From: Lachnospiraceae bacterium
GTDB lineage: Bacteria; Bacillota; Clostridia; Lachnospirales; Lachnospiraceae
NCBI GenBank assembly: GCA_021200345.1
Contig: JAJQGR010000125.1
Location: 1-6,237, forward strand
DNA length: 6,237 nucleotides
Direction: 5' to 3'
Made by a program: the position numbers and the translations under genes
Notes under the pieces: generated by a model
Database searches by the model: none
The model's input: only the letters and a program-made list of their open reading frames with translations
What the model was told of the DNA's origin: nothing
Shown: in pieces, positions 5,416 to 6,237 of the stretch
Numbering within the stretch: position 1 is the stretch's first letter
Layout: each line of letters begins with the position of its first letter

Positions 5416-6237
5416 AATTTTGCTTTCCTATTTTTTCAATCTCATCCGTCCGTGGTCTGTCGATAAATCGTCTCTCCACGCCCTTTGATGTGCGGAACAG
5501 CACAACCTTGTCATTGGATTCTGTGATCTGTCCAATGATTTGCGCCGGAATCTGCGCCGCCTTTAATTTTTCCACAAGCTCCGGCCCCCGCTCTGTCACC
5601 ATCAGCAGTGCGCCGCCGGACAAAAGCCCATAAGGATTCAGTCCGAAAATCTCACAGGTTTCTATCGTCTCCTGTTTCACAGGAATCCTCTGTAAATCCA
5701 GGGTCAGCCCCACGCCGACGTCCTCCGCCAGCTCCCAGGCCGCCCGCAGGATTCCTCCCCCTGAAACATCGTGCATTCTGCATACTCCAAATCCGGCGGC
5801 AATTTCCGCCTCCGGCCATACGGACAGATCCTTTTCAAAATCAGCCATCTGGCGAACCATCCTGGCAGGAAAACGCTCCGACACCTCCCGCGGATGCTCC
5901 CGCACAATTCTGGCCGTCCCCTGAAGTCCAATCCATTTGCTCATCACAATACTCATGCCCTGACAAAGCGGTTTTTCCTGAAAACCCTGCTCCATTCCAA
6001 GGGCCGTGACGGATACCAGGGCAGCTTTCAGCCCCTCCTCTGCCGCGGTATGGCCCCCGAGAATACAAATGTCGCAGGCATCCGCATACTCCTGCGCCTC
6101 CCGCATGTATTCACCCAGTCGGGGCTCCTCCACTGTTGTGGGAAGAAGCAGAGTGATCACAGCTGCCTGCGTCCTGACGCCCTGGCAGGCCAGATTATTG
6201 GCCGCGTTACAAAGCGCCTCCCTGATCACCCCCGGAT
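5414..6237 (-). CDS. AIR synthase/HypE-fold protein of unknown role (5' end outside window)
   Basis: The frame is open to the right edge (two codons beyond a GTG at 6229), so the N-terminus, probably some tens of residues, is missing; the GTG is not taken as the start. Numbering from 6229, about 271 residues are visible. The AIRS N-terminal domain runs to about 80 and holds the ADACDICILGGHTAAEEG segment (50-66), which resembles the GG-(D/E/H)-T region of the PurM/ThiL/SelD/HypE superfamily. The AIRS C-terminal domain follows with the glycine-rich MHDVSGGGILRAAWE (152-166), IPVKQETIETCEIFGLNPYG (182-201) and a LLSGGALLMVT strand. Superfamily members are ATP-using enzymes that activate an oxygen or selenium for nitrogen chemistry or phosphorylation. 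The layout is closest to HypE, but the C-terminus ends in IEKIGKQN and lacks the terminal PR-x-C cysteine needed for HypE thiocyanate formation, so hydrogenase maturation is unlikely. It is the first visible gene of the operon with the Lrp-type regulator, aminotransferase and trmL. Substrate unknown. Confidence 0.88.
   Translation of the reverse strand, partial: PGVIREALCNAANNLACQGVRTQAAVITLLLPTTVEEPRLGEYMREAQEYADACDICILGGHTAAEEGLKAALVSVTALGMEQGFQEKPLCQGMSIVMSKWIGLQGTARIVREHPREVSERFPARMVRQMADFEKDLSVWPEAEIAAGFGVCRMHDVSGGGILRAAWELAEDVGVGLTLDLQRIPVKQETIETCEIFGLNPYGLLSGGALLMVTERGPELVEKLKAAQIPAQIIGQITESNDKVVLFRTSKGVERRFIDRPRTDEIEKIGKQN

Noticed and set aside
5608..6009. 133-codon proline/arginine-rich frame on the plus strand
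   Set aside because: It is the antisense shadow of the GC-rich AIR-synthase-like gene; the composition is low-complexity and no homology is recognisable.

Overview
The window looks like ordinary chromosomal DNA from a Gram-positive anaerobe of the class Clostridia, most likely a Lachnospiraceae-type organism. The reasons are the wording of the proteins (a MutS2 with a C-terminal Smr domain, an OmpR/kinase pair of Firmicute style, an AsnC/Lrp regulator paired with a class I/II aminotransferase), strong AGGAGG-type ribosome binding sites, very short intergenic gaps and a moderately high G+C content. The genus cannot be fixed from the sequence alone.

Layout: six genes plus one partial gene, arranged as two convergent blocks. 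The plus-strand block is the 3' part of mutS2 (2-1045, open at the left edge), then an OmpR-family response regulator (1077-1778) and its membrane histidine kinase (1829-3253). The minus-strand block, read from the right edge leftwards, is an AIR-synthase/HypE-fold protein (5414-6237, 5' end outside the window), an AsnC/Lrp regulator (4924-5403), a PLP-dependent aminotransferase (3746-4927) and the tRNA methyltransferase TrmL (3255-3749). The blocks meet tail to tail at 3253/3255 with a single base between the stop codons.

Function: the minus-strand block is very tightly packed. The regulator's Shine-Dalgarno overlaps the stop of the AIR-synthase-like gene, and both following junctions are 4-base ATGA overlaps, so it is almost certainly one translationally coupled operon. 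The regulator/aminotransferase pair resembles the Bacillus subtilis alaR-alaT (yugG-yugH) pair, which suggests alanine or another amino-acid transamination controlled by an amino-acid-sensing regulator. The AIR-synthase-like member has no assigned role. The plus-strand two-component system has an extracytoplasmic sensor region of unknown ligand, and no obvious target gene lies beside it.

No RNA genes, CRISPR arrays, insertion sequences, integrase/att signatures or long repeats were seen. Coding density is close to total: the largest gap is 50 bases (1779-1828). I found no convincing evidence of a new multi-gene system. The items most worth a second look are the orphan AIR-synthase-like protein in an amino-acid operon, the acidic recognition-helix region of the Lrp-type regulator, the terminator-free convergent junction and the altered Smr motif of MutS2.
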